Assembly (NCBI GenBank): GCA_025465355.1
Contig: JAODNN010000129.1
Coordinates: 61,697 to 125,696 of the forward strand
Length of the DNA: 64,000 nt
Origin: Blastococcus sp.
GTDB lineage: Bacteria > Actinomycetota > Actinomycetes > Mycobacteriales > Geodermatophilaceae
Direction of reading: 5' to 3'
The notes beneath the pieces are model-generated. The model was not told where the DNA came from and did not search any database. It was given only the letters and a program-made list of their open reading frames with translations. Positions within the stretch are counted from its first letter, which is position 1; each line of letters opens with the position of its first letter. Made by a program: the position numbers and the translations under genes. Shown in pieces: positions 9,363 through 17,105 of this stretch.

Positions 9363-10421
9363 GTGGCACAGCTGGGGATCGAGAGCGTGCTCGTCGCGGG
9401 CCGCGGTCCGGCCGCGTGCGCGGTGGTGTCGGCATGCTCGCGGCTCGGCATCAAAGCCGTGGCCGTGTATTCCGAGGCCGAGCGAAGTGCCCGGCACGTC
9501 CGGCTGGCCGACGACGCGGTGTTGCTCGGCCCCGCGCCGGCCGCCGAGTCCTACCTGGCCGTGGACCGCATCGTCGAGGCCGCGCGCCGCAGCGGGGTCG
9601 GCGCCGTCATTCCCGTGCCGTCCGCGCTCGCGGGCAACGCCCGGTTGGCCGCCGCCGTCGCTGAGGTCGGCCTGACCTGGGTGGGCCCCGACGCCGAGGT
9701 GCTCGAGCGGCTCGGGGGCGACGGGGTGGAGCCGGCGAGTGAGCGCGGCTTCCTGGCCTGGGTGACCGCCGACGGTCTCCGGTTCACCACGCCGGTGTCG
9801 CGTGACCGAGCGGCCGGGATCGCCCGCGTGTCCTGGACTCCGGCGTCGTGGGTGCCCGACGACCCGTCCGTCCTGCCGCCGGCCGCTCGCCGGCTTGCCG
9901 ACGTCGGGTGGCGCGGACTGGTCACGGTCGGCATCGCGCCCGACGGCGAGCTCGCCGAGATCGCGGCCGGATTCTCCCTGGACATGGCCGTCCTCGAACG
10001 CGCACACGGGGTGAACGCCGCCGAACTCGCCCTGCGCAGCGCCACTGGCGGCGACGGTGCCGATCGGGTGCCGTCACACGCGCCGCGTGCGGCGGTGGTG
10101 GCGCAGCTGCGCTCCACGTTGCCGCCGGGCACGGACGGGCGGATCACCGGCCGCCTGCCAGGAACCGGTCCGCTGCCGAGCCAGCCGGCGGACGTCGAAC
10201 TGGCCGCCGTGAGCGGTTACGAGCCCGGCGACCGCCTCGATGGCTGGTACGACGCACTGCTGGCGACGGTGAGCTCCGGTGCCGCCGACACCGCCACCGC
10301 CGCGAGAGCGGTGTCCGACGTGCTGACGACCTCCCCCCGCACCGGGGTCCCGGACGACGAAGCCGAGGTGTGCGCCGTTCTGAGCCGGCTGGCCGACGCG
10401 AACGCTGCATCACGGTCGTGA
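9363..10421 (+). CDS. biotin-carboxylase-like protein lacking a recognisable ATP-grasp core
   Basis: A 352-residue protein. Residues about 5-120 resemble the N-terminal biotin carboxylase domain: ESVLVAGRGPAACAVVSACS, VYSEAERSARHVRLADDAVLLGP, SYLAVDRIVEAARRSGVGAVIPVPS, and TWVGPDAEVLERLG. True biotin carboxylases of 450 or more residues then carry an ATP-grasp domain with a lysine-glycine loop and metal-binding ERD/EMN residues; I cannot find these here. Instead a shortened, divergent segment follows (RGLVTVGIAPDGELAEIAAGFSLDMAVLERAHGV). It is probably catalytically dead or repurposed. A biotin carrier gene follows 62 nt downstream. GTG start behind GGAGGAG. Confidence 0.65.
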   Translation: MAQLGIESVLVAGRGPAACAVVSACSRLGIKAVAVYSEAERSARHVRLADDAVLLGPAPAAESYLAVDRIVEAARRSGVGAVIPVPSALAGNARLAAAVAEVGLTWVGPDAEVLERLGGDGVEPASERGFLAWVTADGLRFTTPVSRDRAAGIARVSWTPASWVPDDPSVLPPAARRLADVGWRGLVTVGIAPDGELAEIAAGFSLDMAVLERAHGVNAAELALRSATGGDGADRVPSHAPRAAVVAQLRSTLPPGTDGRITGRLPGTGPLPSQPADVELAAVSGYEPGDRLDGWYDALLATVSSGAADTATAARAVSDVLTTSPRTGVPDDEAEVCAVLSRLADANAASRS

Positions 10422-10483
10422 GCGTGGCGGCCCATGCTTGGATGAGCACCGCTCAAGTCGGTCAGAATCCCAGAGGAGGCCAG

Positions 10484-10708
10484 GTGGCGGTCGAGGAGAT
10501 CCACGCGGAGATGGTCTCGAGCGTGTGGAAGGTCCTCGTCGAGCCGGGTGCCCAGGTCGCAGCAGGCGACACCCTGGTGATCCTCGAGTCGATGAAGATG
10601 GAGATCCCGGTCCTCACGGAGTTCGCCGGCACCGTCCAGGAGATGCACGTCGTCGAGGGCGAGGTGCTCCAGGAGGGCGACCTCATCGCCACCGTCGTCC
10701 AGGCCTGA
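10484..10708 (+). CDS. biotin attachment (carrier) protein, TB7.3-like
   Basis: A 74-residue single biotinyl domain. The biotin-acceptor lysine sits in LESMKMEIPV, and the second half has EFAGTVQEMHVVEGEVLQEGDLIATV, as in the hammerhead beta fold. It resembles the free-standing mycobacterial protein TB7.3 (Rv3221c), also encoded beside the sigH/rshA pair. It starts at GTG, 6 nt after GAGGAGGC. Which carboxylase it serves is unknown; the upstream carboxylase-like protein looks inactive. Confidence 0.9.
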   Translation: MAVEEIHAEMVSSVWKVLVEPGAQVAAGDTLVILESMKMEIPVLTEFAGTVQEMHVVEGEVLQEGDLIATVVQA

Positions 10709-10726
10709 GGCCGCCTTCAGGGGGCA

Positions 10727-10767
10727 GCCCCGAGCCTGCGAGGGGTTGGGGGGACGGGGGTCCTTCT
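10727..10767. repeat. intergenic repeat/terminator-like element, copy B
   Basis: This is the second copy of the element at 224-262, again at a convergent gene junction (biotin carrier and GNAT). Shared order on the plus strand: CCCC-(10 nt)-GGGG, a long G-rich run, ACGGGG and TTCTT. The TTCTT end abuts the GNAT stop codon. Confidence 0.4.
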
Positions 10768-11274
10768 TCAGAGATCCCGCGCGTAGACCAGCAGCCCGAT
10801 GTCGGGCTCCGGTGACCAGTCGCGCTCGGGCAGCCGGGTGAAGCCCAGCCGGTGGTAGAGCCGGTGGGCGGCTGTCATCCGCGGATCGGTCGACAGCACC
10901 ATCCGGCGCTTGCCCGCCGCGCGGGCGCGGTCCAGGCACGTGGCCACCAGTAGCTCCCCGACGCCCTGGCGCTGCACCGTGGGGTCCACGACCAGCATCC
11001 GGAAGGCCGCCTCGTCGTCCGACGTCGTCACGTTCCCGAAGTCGCCGTCCAGCACGAGTGCCACGCTGCCGACGACGCGGCCGTCGGCATCCCGGGCCAC
11101 CAGGAGCTCCGAGCGGCCGGCGCGAGTCTCGACGTCCGACAGCTCGGCCGCGTACCCGGGTGAGGCGAGGCCACCGTCGAGGTAGACACCGACGGTCAAC
11201 GCGGAGATGCGCGGGAAGTCCTCGAGGGCGGCCGTCTCGATCCGCAGGGACCCGGCAGGCGAGGCGTCGACCAC
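10768..11274 (-). CDS. GNAT-family N-acetyltransferase
   Basis: A 168-residue acetyltransferase of the Gcn5-related fold. Motif A is clear: FRMLVVDPTVQRQGVGELLVATCLD, with the QRQGVG acetyl-CoA pyrophosphate loop. It is followed by KRRMVLSTDPRMTAAHRLYHRLGF, the usual beta5 segment. Substrate cannot be told from sequence. It starts at GTG, 43 nt from the divergent pdtaS start, so the two share a short promoter region. Confidence 0.82.
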   Translation of the reverse strand: MVDASPAGSLRIETAALEDFPRISALTVGVYLDGGLASPGYAAELSDVETRAGRSELLVARDADGRVVGSVALVLDGDFGNVTTSDDEAAFRMLVVDPTVQRQGVGELLVATCLDRARAAGKRRMVLSTDPRMTAAHRLYHRLGFTRLPERDWSPEPDIGLLVYARDL

Positions 11275-11317
11275 GCCGAGAGCCTAGGCGGGCGGCCACC
11301 CTAGGCTCGGAGCCACC

Positions 11318-12799
11318 ATGAGCAGCCTCTCCGAGCGTCTCACCCGCGGTTCGGCCTCGAGCCCGTCCCAGGTCGACCATGCGCGCCGGCTGGTGGCCGA
11401 CTGGCAGCTGCTTGCCGACCTCGCCTTCGCCGACCTCACGCTGTGGGTGCCGCTGGCCGGCGGCGCCTGGTGGTGCGTGGCCCAGGTCCGTCCGCTCACG
11501 GCACCCACCAGCCAGCCGGAGGACCTCGTCGGCGCCGAGTTGGACGGGGCGCTCGCCGAACCGCTCGTGGTCGCCCTCCGTGAGGGGCGGCCGGTCACCG
11601 AAGGCGAACCCGACTGGTCGGGCCCGATGCCACTACGCCGCGAGGTCATCCCGGTCCGGCACGACGGCGTGGTCGTCGCCGTGCTGGCGAAGGACACCAA
11701 CCTGGCCGTGACGCGCTCCCCGTCGACCTTGGAGCTCACCTACCTCGACATCGCCGCCGACCTCTTCCTGATGGTGTCGGCAGGCACGTTTCCCCCGCAG
11801 AAGCCGCAGGACGCCGAGATGAGCCCCCGGGTGGGCGACGGGCTGCTTCGTCTGGACGGCGCAGGCCGCACCACATATGCCAGCCCGAACGCCTTGTCGG
11901 CCTACCGGCGTCTCGGCGTCGCCGTCGACCTGGGCGGGACCAACCTGGCCGACATCACCCGCGGCGTCGCCGCCGATCGGGTCGCCGGGGAGGCGGTGGC
12001 CGCCGGGATCTCGGCGGCCGTGGCCGGGCGTTTCCCTGACGCCATGGACATCGAGGGCGCGACCGCCACGATGCTCGTCCGGGCGCTGCCGCTCGAGGCG
12101 CCCGGCGGGGAGGCCGGCGCACTGGTGCTGGTCCGGGACGTCACCGACGTCCGACGGCGGGACCGTGCCCTGCTGACCAAGGACGCCACCATCCGGGAGA
12201 TCCATCACCGGGTGAAGAACAACCTGCAGACCGTGGCGGCGCTGCTGCGTCTGCAGGCGCGTCGGATGACCGAACCCGCGGCCCGCGAGGCACTGGAGGA
12301 GTCGGTCCGCCGGGTGGCGTCGATCGCGGTCGTGCACGAGACGCTGGCCGGCAGTCGGGAGGACGTCGTCGCCGTGGACGACGTCCTCGACCAGGTGCTG
12401 CCGATGCTCGGTGACCTGGCCTCGGTCGGCCCGGCCGCGCGCACCCGGCGGAGCGGCTCGTTCGGGGAACTGCCCGCGGTGGCGGCCACCCCCCTCGTCC
12501 TCGCGGTCACCGAGCTGCTGCACAACGCCGCCGAACACGCCTTCCCCGACGGGGAGCCGGGGAGCATCGAGCTGGTGGCCGAGCGGGACGGCGACGACCT
12601 CGTCGTCCGCGTGCGGGACAACGGCAAGGGGCTGCCGGAGGGCTTCGACCCCGACGACAGCGAGGGGCTCGGGCTCCAGATCGTGCGCACGCTGGTCGCC
12701 AGCGAGCTGGGTGGCAGCCTCACGATGGGTGCCCCGGAGGGGCAGCCAGGCACCGAGGTGGTGCTGACCATCCCGCGGGCCGGCCTGCCTCGCCGCTGA
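11318..12799 (+). CDS. pdtaS: sensor histidine kinase, PdtaS-like (HisKA_2/HATPase)
   Basis: A 493-residue cytosolic kinase with no membrane segment. The N-terminal half is a GAF-like region found in this family, then a PAS-like region (about 165-285) opening with DGLLRLDGAGRTTYASPNALSAY. The H-box IREIHHRVKNNLQTVAALLRLQ carries the phosphoacceptor His near residue 296. N-box ELLHNAAEHAF, G1 box VRDNGKGLPEGF and G2 box GLGLQIVRTL follow. In mycobacteria PdtaS phosphorylates the RNA-binding antiterminator PdtaR and senses copper and nitric oxide; its gene neighbours whiB1, as here. The partner PdtaR is not in this window. Confidence 0.88.
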   Translation: MSSLSERLTRGSASSPSQVDHARRLVADWQLLADLAFADLTLWVPLAGGAWWCVAQVRPLTAPTSQPEDLVGAELDGALAEPLVVALREGRPVTEGEPDWSGPMPLRREVIPVRHDGVVVAVLAKDTNLAVTRSPSTLELTYLDIAADLFLMVSAGTFPPQKPQDAEMSPRVGDGLLRLDGAGRTTYASPNALSAYRRLGVAVDLGGTNLADITRGVAADRVAGEAVAAGISAAVAGRFPDAMDIEGATATMLVRALPLEAPGGEAGALVLVRDVTDVRRRDRALLTKDATIREIHHRVKNNLQTVAALLRLQARRMTEPAAREALEESVRRVASIAVVHETLAGSREDVVAVDDVLDQVLPMLGDLASVGPAARTRRSGSFGELPAVAATPLVLAVTELLHNAAEHAFPDGEPGSIELVAERDGDDLVVRVRDNGKGLPEGFDPDDSEGLGLQIVRTLVASELGGSLTMGAPEGQPGTEVVLTIPRAGLPRR

Positions 12800-12806
12800 C
12801 AAGGCT

Positions 12807-12836
12807 GAGGCCGGTCCGGATGCCCGGACCGGCCTC
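12807..12836 (+). terminator. perfect 13-bp hairpin after pdtaS
   Basis: GAGGCCGGTCCGG and CCGGACCGGCCTC pair perfectly around a 4-nt loop (12820-12823). It begins 7 nt after the pdtaS stop and faces the convergent whiB1 gene, so it may act in both directions. Confidence 0.7.
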
Positions 12837-12870
12837 GGCGTGTCAGTGCAGGTGTGGCTCGTGCGTTGGA

Positions 12871-12927
12871 ACTCAGGCGGGTAGTACTCAGGCGGTAGTG
12901 CTCAGGCGGTAGTGCTCAGGCGGTGTG
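12871..12927. repeat. four tandem 14/15-bp units covering the whiB1 stop
   Basis: Four head-to-tail units read ACTCAGGCGGGTAGT, ACTCAGGCGGTAGT, GCTCAGGCGGTAGT and GCTCAGGCGGTGTG. The rightmost unit is the real whiB1 end (Thr-Ala-stop on the minus strand); the other three are copies just downstream of it. Each repeats the ACCGCCTGA context, so the gene's terminus looks to have been amplified by slippage. Confidence 0.7.
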
Positions 12928-13167
12928 CACCCGGGTACGGGACTGGCGCCGCTTGAGCGCGCGCCGCTCGTCCTCGGAGAGCCCACCCCAGACGCCGGAG
13001 TCCTGGCCCGAGCGCAGTGCCCAGTCCAGGCACGACTCGACGACCGGGCAGCGCGTGCAGACAGCCTTGGCCTGCTCGATCTGCACGAGCGCCGGGCCGG
13101 TCGTCCCGATCGGGAAGAACAGCTCGGGGTCCTCGTCCCGGCAGAGCGCGCGGTGGCGCCAGTCCAT
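12916..13167 (-). CDS. whiB1: WhiB1 iron-sulfur transcriptional regulator
   Basis: An 83-residue Wbl protein starting MDWRHRALCRDEDPELFFP. The four cluster ligands are Cys9, Cys37, Cys40 and Cys46 (VCTRCPVVESC), followed by the G[VI]WGG turn (SGVWGGLSEDERRALKRR) and a basic C terminus. In mycobacteria WhiB1 binds a nitric-oxide-sensitive [4Fe-4S] cluster, interacts with the primary sigma factor and is essential. Position next to pdtaS and the length fit WhiB1 rather than other Wbl proteins. The 5' region is long (about 320 nt) and holds a CRP-like site. Confidence 0.92.
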   Translation of the reverse strand: MDWRHRALCRDEDPELFFPIGTTGPALVQIEQAKAVCTRCPVVESCLDWALRSGQDSGVWGGLSEDERRALKRRQSRTRVHTA

Positions 13168-13310
13168 GGCTCTGTGCTCCTTGGTGTCGTCTACGGTGTG
13201 GTTCATCAGTCGCCGCGCCTCGGACCGCGTTCTAGGGCCGACACCGGTTGCCCAGCGCTGTGACTCGGCGACTCCCTGCTTTGTTACCAGCAAGTTGCGT
13301 TCTTCTCGCG

Positions 13311-13338
13311 ATGTTTTCACGAGCAGCGCGCCTGTCAA
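13311..13338 (-). promoter_or_regulatory. candidate whiB1 promoter
   Basis: On the minus strand TTGACA (13338-13333) is followed after 16 nt by AAACAT (13316-13311), a fair -35/-10 pair. It would start transcription near 13302, leaving an untranslated leader of about 135 nt. The rest of 13168-13489 holds no gene I can support. Confidence 0.4.
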
Positions 13339-13364
13339 GCAGATCGAGGCCCTGGTTCGACCCC

Positions 13365-13382
13365 TCGTGAGCAAGCTCACCA
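13365..13382. promoter_or_regulatory. CRP-family binding site upstream of whiB1
   Basis: TCGTGAGCAAGCTCACCA contains GTGA-N6-TCAC as a near-perfect palindrome, the consensus core for CRP/FNR-family regulators including mycobacterial CRP. Its centre is about 71 bp upstream of the inferred whiB1 transcription start, a usual class I activator distance. Mycobacterial whiB1 is known to be CRP-controlled. Confidence 0.55.
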
Positions 13383-13489
13383 CGGGCGTGCTAGGCGCGC
13401 CACTCGACGGAACCACATGACGCGTGTGAACGTTGACAACCCAGCCCGGGCGTGCATGAGGGCTGGGACTCCGATCTCAGGCCACGACC

Positions 13490-14449
13490 TCAGGCCACGA
13501 CTCGCAGAGCGGCCGGGACATGGCGCACCCGCAACCCCGTCGCGGTGCCGAGGTGGTCGCCGTCCACCTGCCAGCCGAGCGGCCGTGCGGCCGTGACGGT
13601 CAGCTCCTCCAGGTCGTGCCAGCGGTGCACCCGGCGCCCCCGCGGGGCAGGATCGGCAGCAAGGGTCTGGCGCAGGGTGCGCAGCATGCGCGTCGCACCG
13701 ACCCGGCCCATCGCGAAGACGTCGAGCCCGGTATCGAACGACGCCTCCGGGCTCGGGTTCACCGGCCGCGCACCCAGGTAGGTCCATGGGCTGACGTTGG
13801 AGACGAGGCAGAGGAACAGGTTCTCCAGCGGTGGGTGGGAGGGCACCTCCAGCGTCATCGCCGGGTTCCGGCGCTCCCGCCCCCGCAGGAAGGCGGTGGT
13901 GGCTTCCCTGACGTACAGCGCGCCGGTCGAGCGCCGACCCCGGGCACGGGCCGCCTCGACCCGCGCGATCACCTCCGCGTCGAAGCCCAGCCCCGCCGCG
14001 AAGACGAACCATCGGGGGGTGGTCCAGCCGGCGTCCCCGTCGGTCCCCGACGCGCTCGCCGTACCCAGGGAGACCAGCTGGGTGCGCCCGGCGCGGAGTG
14101 ACTCGAGGATCTCCGCCGTCGCCTCCACCGGATCCCGCGAACGGCCCAGCGCCCGCGAGAAGACGTTGGTGGACCCGCCGGGGACGACGGCGAGCATCGG
14201 CCGACCTGGATCGGGCCCCTTCTCCAGGATGCCGTTGACGACCTCGTTGACCGTGCCGTCCCCGCCGACCGCCACGACCAGGTCGATGCCCTCGGCGGCA
14301 GCCTGGGCGCTCAGCTCCCGGGCATGGCCGCGGGCACCGGTCTCGGCGACGTCGACCTTGAGTTCGCTGCCGAGGGCGCCGACGAGGACATCGCGCATCT
14401 TGGCCGTCGTGCTCGTGGCCGCCGGGTTGACCACCACGAGCGCGCGCAT
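13490..14449 (-). CDS. diacylglycerol/lipid kinase, YegS-BmrU family
   Basis: A 319-residue kinase-like protein. VVNPAATSTTAKMRDVL opens the NAD-kinase-like N domain; the nucleotide loop is VVAVGGDGTVNEVVNGIL, with the GGDGT signature, and PGGSTNVFSRALG follows. The C-terminal beta-sandwich continues through FVFAAGLGFDAEVIARVEAARARG and ends in DGDHLG (a cation-binding region in homologues). Substrate could be diacylglycerol, sphingoid base or another lipid alcohol. It sits downstream of whiB1 on the same strand orientation, but a 322-nt gap separates them, so it has its own promoter. Confidence 0.85.
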   Translation of the reverse strand: MRALVVVNPAATSTTAKMRDVLVGALGSELKVDVAETGARGHARELSAQAAAEGIDLVVAVGGDGTVNEVVNGILEKGPDPGRPMLAVVPGGSTNVFSRALGRSRDPVEATAEILESLRAGRTQLVSLGTASASGTDGDAGWTTPRWFVFAAGLGFDAEVIARVEAARARGRRSTGALYVREATTAFLRGRERRNPAMTLEVPSHPPLENLFLCLVSNVSPWTYLGARPVNPSPEASFDTGLDVFAMGRVGATRMLRTLRQTLAADPAPRGRRVHRWHDLEELTVTAARPLGWQVDGDHLGTATGLRVRHVPAALRVVA

Positions 14450-14531
14450 GGCGCTCAGGGTAACCAGCGCCCGCGCATCCGGCCTGGAGGAACGGCCGGG
14501 GTGGAGCAGTTCGCCGCGTAATCTCGGTCCC

Positions 14532-15014
14532 GTGACGGAGACCGACGGAGTGCCACCGCGGCAGCCCCGCCGGAGGGCCGAGCGGCTGTTCGGGGCCGCG
14601 GCGACGCCGTCTGCGCCCCATCCGCCGCGGGAGCGCCCGGCAGCGCCGCGGTCGGTCCGCTGGGCCGCCGTCGTCGTGGGCGTGGAGGCCGCCGCGATCG
14701 CGATCGGCGCCCTCGTCCTGCTCTACCTGACGCTCACGAGCACACCGGACAGCCTGCCGCGGGCCCTGGCCGAGGTGGTGGCCGTCGGGGCCGGGGCAGC
14801 CGTGCTGGCGACGGCCGCCGTGGGGATCTGGCGGGTGTCGGGGTGGGCCCGCAGTCCGGTGGTCGTGCTGCAGCTCCTGCTGGGGGCGCTGGCGTACACG
14901 ACCGCGTTCCAGGCCCAGCGCCCGATCGTCGGCATCCCGGTGCTGGTCCTCGTCGCCACCGAGCTCTACCTGCTGGCCACACCCGAGGCGCGGCTGGCGT
15001 TCTGGGAGCGCTGA
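14532..15014 (+). CDS. hypothetical membrane protein with three or four TM segments
   Basis: A 160-residue protein of no family I recognise. The first 50 residues are Pro/Arg-rich and cytosolic in character. Hydrophobic stretches follow: WAAVVVGVEAAAIAIGALVL, LAEVVAVGAGAAVLATAAVG, VVVLQLLLGALAYTTAFQ and VGIPVLVLVATELYLLA. The GTG start at 14532 is chosen because it opens the coding-like stretch right after the yegS-type gene's divergent promoter. Similar small four-helix proteins accompany many actinobacterial genes without known function. Confidence 0.7.
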   Translation: MTETDGVPPRQPRRRAERLFGAAATPSAPHPPRERPAAPRSVRWAAVVVGVEAAAIAIGALVLLYLTLTSTPDSLPRALAEVVAVGAGAAVLATAAVGIWRVSGWARSPVVVLQLLLGALAYTTAFQAQRPIVGIPVLVLVATELYLLATPEARLAFWER

Positions 15015-15030
15015 ACCCGGGACGGACGGC

Positions 15031-15813
15031 TCAGACGAGCTCGATGACGTCGGCGATCGAGTCGCAGATCCGGCTCGGGCGGAACGGGAACCGGGGCACG
15101 TCGGCCGCGGCGGTCGAACCCGACAGAACCAGGATCGTCTCCAGGCCGGCCTCGATCCCGGCGACGACGTCGGTGTCCATCCGGTCCCCGACCATCATCG
15201 TCGACTCGGAGTGCGCCTCGATCCGGTTCATCGCGCTGCGGAACATCATCGGGTTGGGCTTGCCCACGAAGTAGGGCTCGGCGCCGGTCGCCCGGGTGAT
15301 CATCGCCGCCACCGAGCCGGTCGCCGGCATCGGGCCCTCGGGCGACGGGCCGGTCACGTCGGGGTTGGTCGCGATGAAGCGCGCGCCGCGGCCGATCAGC
15401 CGGATCGCGCGGGTGATCGCCTCGAACGAGTAGGTGCGCGTCTCACCGAGGACGACGTAGTCGGGGTCGGTGTCGGTGAGCGTGTACCCGGCCTCGTACA
15501 GCGCCGTGGTCAGCCCGGCCTCGCCGATGACGTACGCCGATCCGCCGGGGAGTTGGGTGGTCAGGAAGTCCGCCGTCGCCAGGGCCGACGTCCAGATGGA
15601 CTCCTCGGGCACGTTCAGCCCGGCGCGCGCCAGCCGGGCGGCGAGGTCGCGCGGGGTGAAGATCGAGTTGTTGGTGAGCACCAGGAAGCGGCGCTCGCGC
15701 GCGACCAGCCGGTCGAGGAACTCGGCCGCGCCGGGCAGCGCCTTCTCCTCGTGCACGAGGACGCCGTCCATATCGGTGAGCCAGCACTCGGCTTCCGTCC
15801 GCTCGGTGGTCAT
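15031..15813 (-). CDS. HAD-IIA family phosphatase (NagD/PGP type)
   Basis: A 260-residue hydrolase. Motif I is WLTDMDGVLVHEEKALPGA with the nucleophile and acid/base aspartates; motif II is VLTNNS; the lysine of motif III lies in GKPNPMMFRSAM; motif IV is VGDRMDTDVVAGIEAGLETILVLSG. The type IIA cap sits between II and III. Family members dephosphorylate small sugar or nucleotide phosphates. Its ATG overlaps the stop of the upstream GNAT gene by 4 nt, so it is the last gene of the psd-pssA-GNAT-HAD unit. Confidence 0.88.
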   Translation of the reverse strand: MTTERTEAECWLTDMDGVLVHEEKALPGAAEFLDRLVARERRFLVLTNNSIFTPRDLAARLARAGLNVPEESIWTSALATADFLTTQLPGGSAYVIGEAGLTTALYEAGYTLTDTDPDYVVLGETRTYSFEAITRAIRLIGRGARFIATNPDVTGPSPEGPMPATGSVAAMITRATGAEPYFVGKPNPMMFRSAMNRIEAHSESTMMVGDRMDTDVVAGIEAGLETILVLSGSTAAADVPRFPFRPSRICDSIADVIELV

Positions 15814-16295
15814 CGAGTCCTCCGGTCCTGGGCAAAGCCGGTCAGTGCGTCGTCAGTGAGCCGGAAGACGGTCCACTCGTCCATGGGGACGGCGCCGGCG
15901 GCCTTGTAGAAGTCGATGGACGGTGTGTTCCAGTCGAGCACCGACCACTCCAGGCGGGAGTAGCCGCGCTCGACGCAGACCTCGGCGAGGGTCCGCAACA
16001 GCTCCTTGCCGAGCCCACGCCCGCGGTGCTGCGGCTGGACGTAGAGGTCCTCGAGGTAGACGCCGTGGGAGCCCCGCCAGGTGGAGAAGTTCAGGAACCA
16101 CAGGGCGATGCCGACGACCTCGCCCTCGATCTCGGCGACGTGCCCGAACAGGGCGGGGCGGTCGCCGAAGAGGGCGACGGTGAGCTGCTCCTCGGTCAGC
16201 CGCACCTCGTGCACGGCCTTCTCGTACTCCGCCAGCTCGCGGACGAGTGCGACGACGGCAGGGACGTCGTCGGGGCGGACGGGTCGCACGCTCAC
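15810..16295 (-). CDS. GNAT-family N-acetyltransferase (diamine acetyltransferase-like)
   Basis: A 161-residue acetyltransferase. Motif A is LEDLYVQPQHRGRGLGKELLRTLAEVC, and the segments ALFGHVAEIEGEVVGIALWFLNFSTWRGSHGVYLED and RLEWSVLDWNTPSIDFYKAAGAVPMDEW match the SSAT-like branch that includes diamine acetyltransferases. The GTG start overlaps the pssA stop (GTGA) and its stop overlaps the HAD gene start. Substrate is unproven. Confidence 0.85.
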   Translation of the reverse strand: MSVRPVRPDDVPAVVALVRELAEYEKAVHEVRLTEEQLTVALFGDRPALFGHVAEIEGEVVGIALWFLNFSTWRGSHGVYLEDLYVQPQHRGRGLGKELLRTLAEVCVERGYSRLEWSVLDWNTPSIDFYKAAGAVPMDEWTVFRLTDDALTGFAQDRRTR

Positions 16296-17092
16296 GACAG
16301 GACCTCCTTCAGCTTCGCCGGCAGCAGCCGGCTCAGCGGGGACACGATCGGCAGAAGGATGGGTGCGAGCAGATAGCCGTAGGCCAGCGCGACGCCCGTG
16401 ACCCCCGGGACGAGGATGAAGCCCACGACCAGCAGCAGCCCCATGGCGATGAGCCCGTACGGCCGGCCGCTCTTCGGGCTGACCAGCGACCGGAACGAGC
16501 GGAACCGGATGTTGCTCACCATGAGCAGCGCCGGGACGACGACCACCAGCAGTACCCAGAGCCGGTCGCGGCCCTGCATCTGGCTGCCGAACACCCACAC
16601 CGAGGCCAACACGACGCCGGCCGCACCGGGGCTGGGCAGGCCGGTGAAGTACCTCTTGTCGGCAGTGGGGTCGATCGTCGTGTTGAAGCGGGCCAGCCGG
16701 ATCGCCGCGCAGGCGACCCACAGGAAGCAGGCCACCCAGCCGAGGGGGTCCCACTGGTCGCGGCCCTGCGAGAACAGCGTGAAGACCAGCAGCGCCGGTG
16801 CCAGTCCGAAGGAGACCAAGTCGGCGAGGGAGTCGAACTGCAGGCCGAACGGGGTCACGGCGCCGACCAGCCGGGCCACCGCGCCGTCGGTGATGTCCAG
16901 GACGATCGACACGCCGATCAGGACGGCGGCCAGGCGGTAGTCACCCCGGATCGACACCAGGATCGCGGCGAAGCCGCACATCATGTTGCCGAGGGTGAAG
17001 AGGCTGGGCAGCGTGGCGAGCGCGCGTCGGCGCGTGCCGCGGACGGATCCGCGGGCGAACACGACGGTGGTGGTACGCCTGGTCGAGGGCAT
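16292..17092 (-). CDS. pssA: CDP-diacylglycerol--serine O-phosphatidyltransferase
   Basis: A 266-residue integral membrane enzyme that makes phosphatidylserine from CDP-diacylglycerol and serine. The CDP-alcohol phosphotransferase signature D-G-x2-A-R-x8-G-x3-D-x3-D is complete in DGAVARLVGAVTPFGLQFD followed by SLAD. Several hydrophobic helices (LPSLFTLGNMMCGFAAILV, LLVVVVPALLMV, GLLLVVGFILVPGVTG) complete the fold. The Shine-Dalgarno GAGGAGG overlaps the psd stop codon region, so psd and pssA are translated together. Product passes to Psd. Confidence 0.95.
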   Translation of the reverse strand: MPSTRRTTTVVFARGSVRGTRRRALATLPSLFTLGNMMCGFAAILVSIRGDYRLAAVLIGVSIVLDITDGAVARLVGAVTPFGLQFDSLADLVSFGLAPALLVFTLFSQGRDQWDPLGWVACFLWVACAAIRLARFNTTIDPTADKRYFTGLPSPGAAGVVLASVWVFGSQMQGRDRLWVLLVVVVPALLMVSNIRFRSFRSLVSPKSGRPYGLIAMGLLLVVGFILVPGVTGVALAYGYLLAPILLPIVSPLSRLLPAKLKEVLS

Positions 17093-17105
17093 GGCCGCGA
17101 CCTCC

